From positions 1-15,820 of the forward strand of contig JALVXV010000069.1 of assembly GCA_027038235.1 (NCBI GenBank): a stretch of DNA of 15,820 nt, given 5' to 3'. The position numbers were made by a program, and so were the translations under genes. The stretch comes from Campylobacterales bacterium (GTDB lineage: Bacteria > Campylobacterota > Campylobacteria > Campylobacterales > JALSKU01). Within the stretch, counting starts at the first letter, position 1. Each line of letters opens with the position of its first letter. Of this stretch, positions 14,261-15,820 are shown in pieces. The notes under the pieces are model-generated. The model searched no databases. It saw nothing but the letters and a program-made list of their open reading frames with translations, and was not told where the DNA came from.

Positions 14261-15079
14261 ATGCAGACAAATGAATTTTTTTACAAAGATGAGAGGCTTC
14301 CTTTTGTTGAGATAAGATATAGTAAAAATAGTAGCAAACATTATAAAGAGCATCTGCATGAAACTTTTAGTATAGGAGCTATCGATAGGGGCGAAGTTTT
14401 ATATAAAGTAAGAGGAAAAGAGGCTATATTAAAGCCAGGCTCTCTTGCTTTGATACCACCTTTATATATACACTCTTGCAATCCACTTAATGACAAAGCA
14501 AGAAGTTATTATATGCTCTATATCGATAAAGATTATGCCGCTACCATACAAAACTCTCTTTTTTATAGTGTAGCCTTTTTGGAGCCTTCTGATATACTTT
14601 TAGACGATTCAATGTTGTATAAAGAGTATATGGAGTTGATGAAACTTTTTATAAAAAAGAGTTTTTTGCTTGAAAAGGAACAAAAGCTTATACTATTTTT
14701 AGAGAGAATATTTTTAAAAACTCTTCATGATAAAAAAGCAATCCCTACCCCAAAAAAACTTCAAAGTGCAAAAGAGATACTCTCAAATGATTTAGAGCAA
14801 GAGTTATCGCTTGAAGAAGTTGCAAAAAAGCTTAGTTGCAACCCATATACACTTTTAAGAAATTTTAAAAAGGAGTATGGTATAACACCTTTTGCTTTTA
14901 GGCTTAATTTACGAATAGAGCTATCAAAGAAACTTCTATCACAAGGTTTGGATTTGAGCAAGATAGCTTTGAAGTGTGGATTTTTTGATCAAAGCCATTT
15001 TCAAAAATATTTTAAAAGTATTGTTTTAACCACACCAAAAGAGTATCAAAACAACTTCAAAGAGAAAATATATGTTTAA
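14261..15079 (+). CDS. AraC-family transcriptional regulator
   Basis: The 272-residue product has an N-terminal cupin-like ligand-binding domain (His31-Leu-His33-Glu, then Leu-Lys-Pro-Gly-Ser-Leu-Ala-Leu-Ile-Pro-Pro at 57-67). The C-terminal part has two helix-turn-helix units, at about 182-203 and 231-252, ending in the AraC signature Cys-Gly-Phe-Phe-Asp-Gln-Ser-His-Phe-Gln-Lys-Tyr-Phe and Thr-Pro-Lys-Glu-Tyr. The ribosome site AGGG lies just before the ATG. Its last 8 bases overlap the start of the EamA transporter gene, so it probably controls that exporter in response to a small ligand. The tandem permease genes upstream could also be targets. The inducer is unknown. Confidence 0.92.
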   Translation: MQTNEFFYKDERLPFVEIRYSKNSSKHYKEHLHETFSIGAIDRGEVLYKVRGKEAILKPGSLALIPPLYIHSCNPLNDKARSYYMLYIDKDYAATIQNSLFYSVAFLEPSDILLDDSMLYKEYMELMKLFIKKSFLLEKEQKLILFLERIFLKTLHDKKAIPTPKKLQSAKEILSNDLEQELSLEEVAKKLSCNPYTLLRNFKKEYGITPFAFRLNLRIELSKKLLSQGLDLSKIALKCGFFDQSHFQKYFKSIVLTTPKEYQNNFKEKIYV

Positions 15080-15820
15080 AAAGGGCTCAATAGTATTAGG
15101 TCATTTACTGGTTTTTATAACTATCTTGATATGGAGTGTAGCATTTGTGGGCAATAAAGTTTTACTTTTTTATATAACTCCCATAGAGGTTATGTTGTAT
15201 AGATTTGCCTTGGCTTATCTTGTACTTATGCTTATATATCCAAAGATAAAAACCATCAAATCTTTTAAAGATGAAGCTTACTTCTTTTTGATAGGATTTT
15301 TGGGTATATTTTTATACTTTTTATTAGAAAATTTTGCACTTAAATATACTCAAGCTACAAATGTAGGGTTATATATGGGTGCAATTCCGCTTTTTACAGC
15401 TATCACAGCTCACTTTATGCTAAAAGATGAAAAATTAAATGCAAATATCATCATAGGCTTTACTCTAGCTATGATAGGCATGGCTTTGATAATGCTTGAT
15501 GGAAAAGGTTTTAGCTTAAGGCTCAAAGGAGATATACTTGCTATCTTAGCAGCTGCTACATTTGCTTTGTATTCAACTATCCTAAAACTTGCTCCAAAAG
15601 AGTATCATTTCATAGTCATAACTAGAAAAAGCTTTTTTTATGCGGTTGTTTTGATGCTACTTTATCACTTTATATCCCATAAACCTTTACATTTTCAAGC
15701 TCTACTATTGCCAAAAGTTTATGGCAATATCATATTTTTAGGACTTTTTGCCTCATCTTTGGCATTTTTATTTTATAAAAAAGGGGTAGAGATCATAGGC
15801 TCGGTCAAATCAACCAACTA
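15072..15820 (+). CDS. EamA/DMT-family transporter (3' truncated by window)
   Basis: An ATG at 15072-15074, inside the end of the AraC gene, opens a frame that runs without a stop to the window edge (249 complete codons). The product starts with a short cytoplasmic Lys-rich end, then repeated membrane helices: Thr-Ile-Leu-Ile-Trp-Ser-Val-Ala-Phe-Val in helix 1, Arg-Phe-Ala-Leu-Ala-Tyr in helix 2, and Glu-Asn-Phe-Ala-Leu-Lys-Tyr-Thr-Gln-Ala around residues 91-100, a hallmark of EamA domains. A second EamA domain begins near residue 152 (Lys-Gly-Asp-Ile-Leu-Ala). Full members have ten helices and about 300 residues; roughly 50 residues are missing here. These proteins are exporters of metabolites or amino acids; the substrate is unknown. 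Confidence 0.88.
   Translation, partial: MFKKGSIVLGHLLVFITILIWSVAFVGNKVLLFYITPIEVMLYRFALAYLVLMLIYPKIKTIKSFKDEAYFFLIGFLGIFLYFLLENFALKYTQATNVGLYMGAIPLFTAITAHFMLKDEKLNANIIIGFTLAMIGMALIMLDGKGFSLRLKGDILAILAAATFALYSTILKLAPKEYHFIVITRKSFFYAVVLMLLYHFISHKPLHFQALLLPKVYGNIIFLGLFASSLAFLFYKKGVEIIGSVKSTN

Noticed and set aside
1..15820. tRNA, rRNA, insertion sequences, prophage or attachment sites
   Set aside because: No cloverleaf-like or rRNA-like stretch, transposase or integrase frame, or flanking direct repeats were seen by eye; base composition looks even across the window.

Overview
The window looks like chromosomal DNA of a low-GC Campylobacterota (Epsilonproteobacteria), perhaps a free-living Sulfurimonas-, Sulfurovum- or Arcobacter-like lineage. 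This rests on the strongly AT-rich, AAA/AGA-rich codon use, the short (425-residue) glucose-6-phosphate isomerase, and the general look of the proteins. The genus is a guess. No RNA genes, insertion sequences, CRISPR array or phage genes were seen, and no gene-free stretch exceeds about 145 bases.

Left part (1-1700, + strand): the 3' end of a CorA metal-ion channel gene, a short tandem GGATTTA repeat, a small hypothetical protein of 61 residues, and a flavoprotein related to sulfide:quinone oxidoreductase. The flavoprotein has a strong sigma70-type promoter, and a terminator-like hairpin follows its gene.

Centre (1707-10066, - strand): eight closely packed genes, read from right to left, form one apparent operon. 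They are mtnK (5-methylthioribose kinase), a three-gene ribose-type ABC importer (ATPase, permease, periplasmic binding protein), mtnA (methylthioribose-1-phosphate isomerase), a GntR/UTRA regulator, a fuculose-phosphate-type class II aldolase and a BaiN/HI0933-type flavoprotein. Kinase + isomerase + aldolase is the enzyme set of the dihydroxyacetone-phosphate shunt and of 5-deoxyribose disposal. Those pathways convert 5-methylthioribose and/or 5-deoxyribose, the leftovers of S-adenosylmethionine and radical-SAM chemistry, into dihydroxyacetone phosphate plus a small aldehyde. The linked importer suggests that the cell takes these by-products up from outside and uses them as carbon. A perfect 8-bp inverted repeat with a GT-N4-AC core lies just upstream of mtnK and is a good candidate operator for the GntR protein. 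This is the most interesting part of the window.

Right part: pgi (glucose-6-phosphate isomerase, - strand) lies upstream of the operon and diverges from two overlapping, paralogous APC-family amino-acid permease genes on the + strand. An AraC-family regulator follows, overlapping an EamA/DMT-family transporter gene that runs off the right edge.
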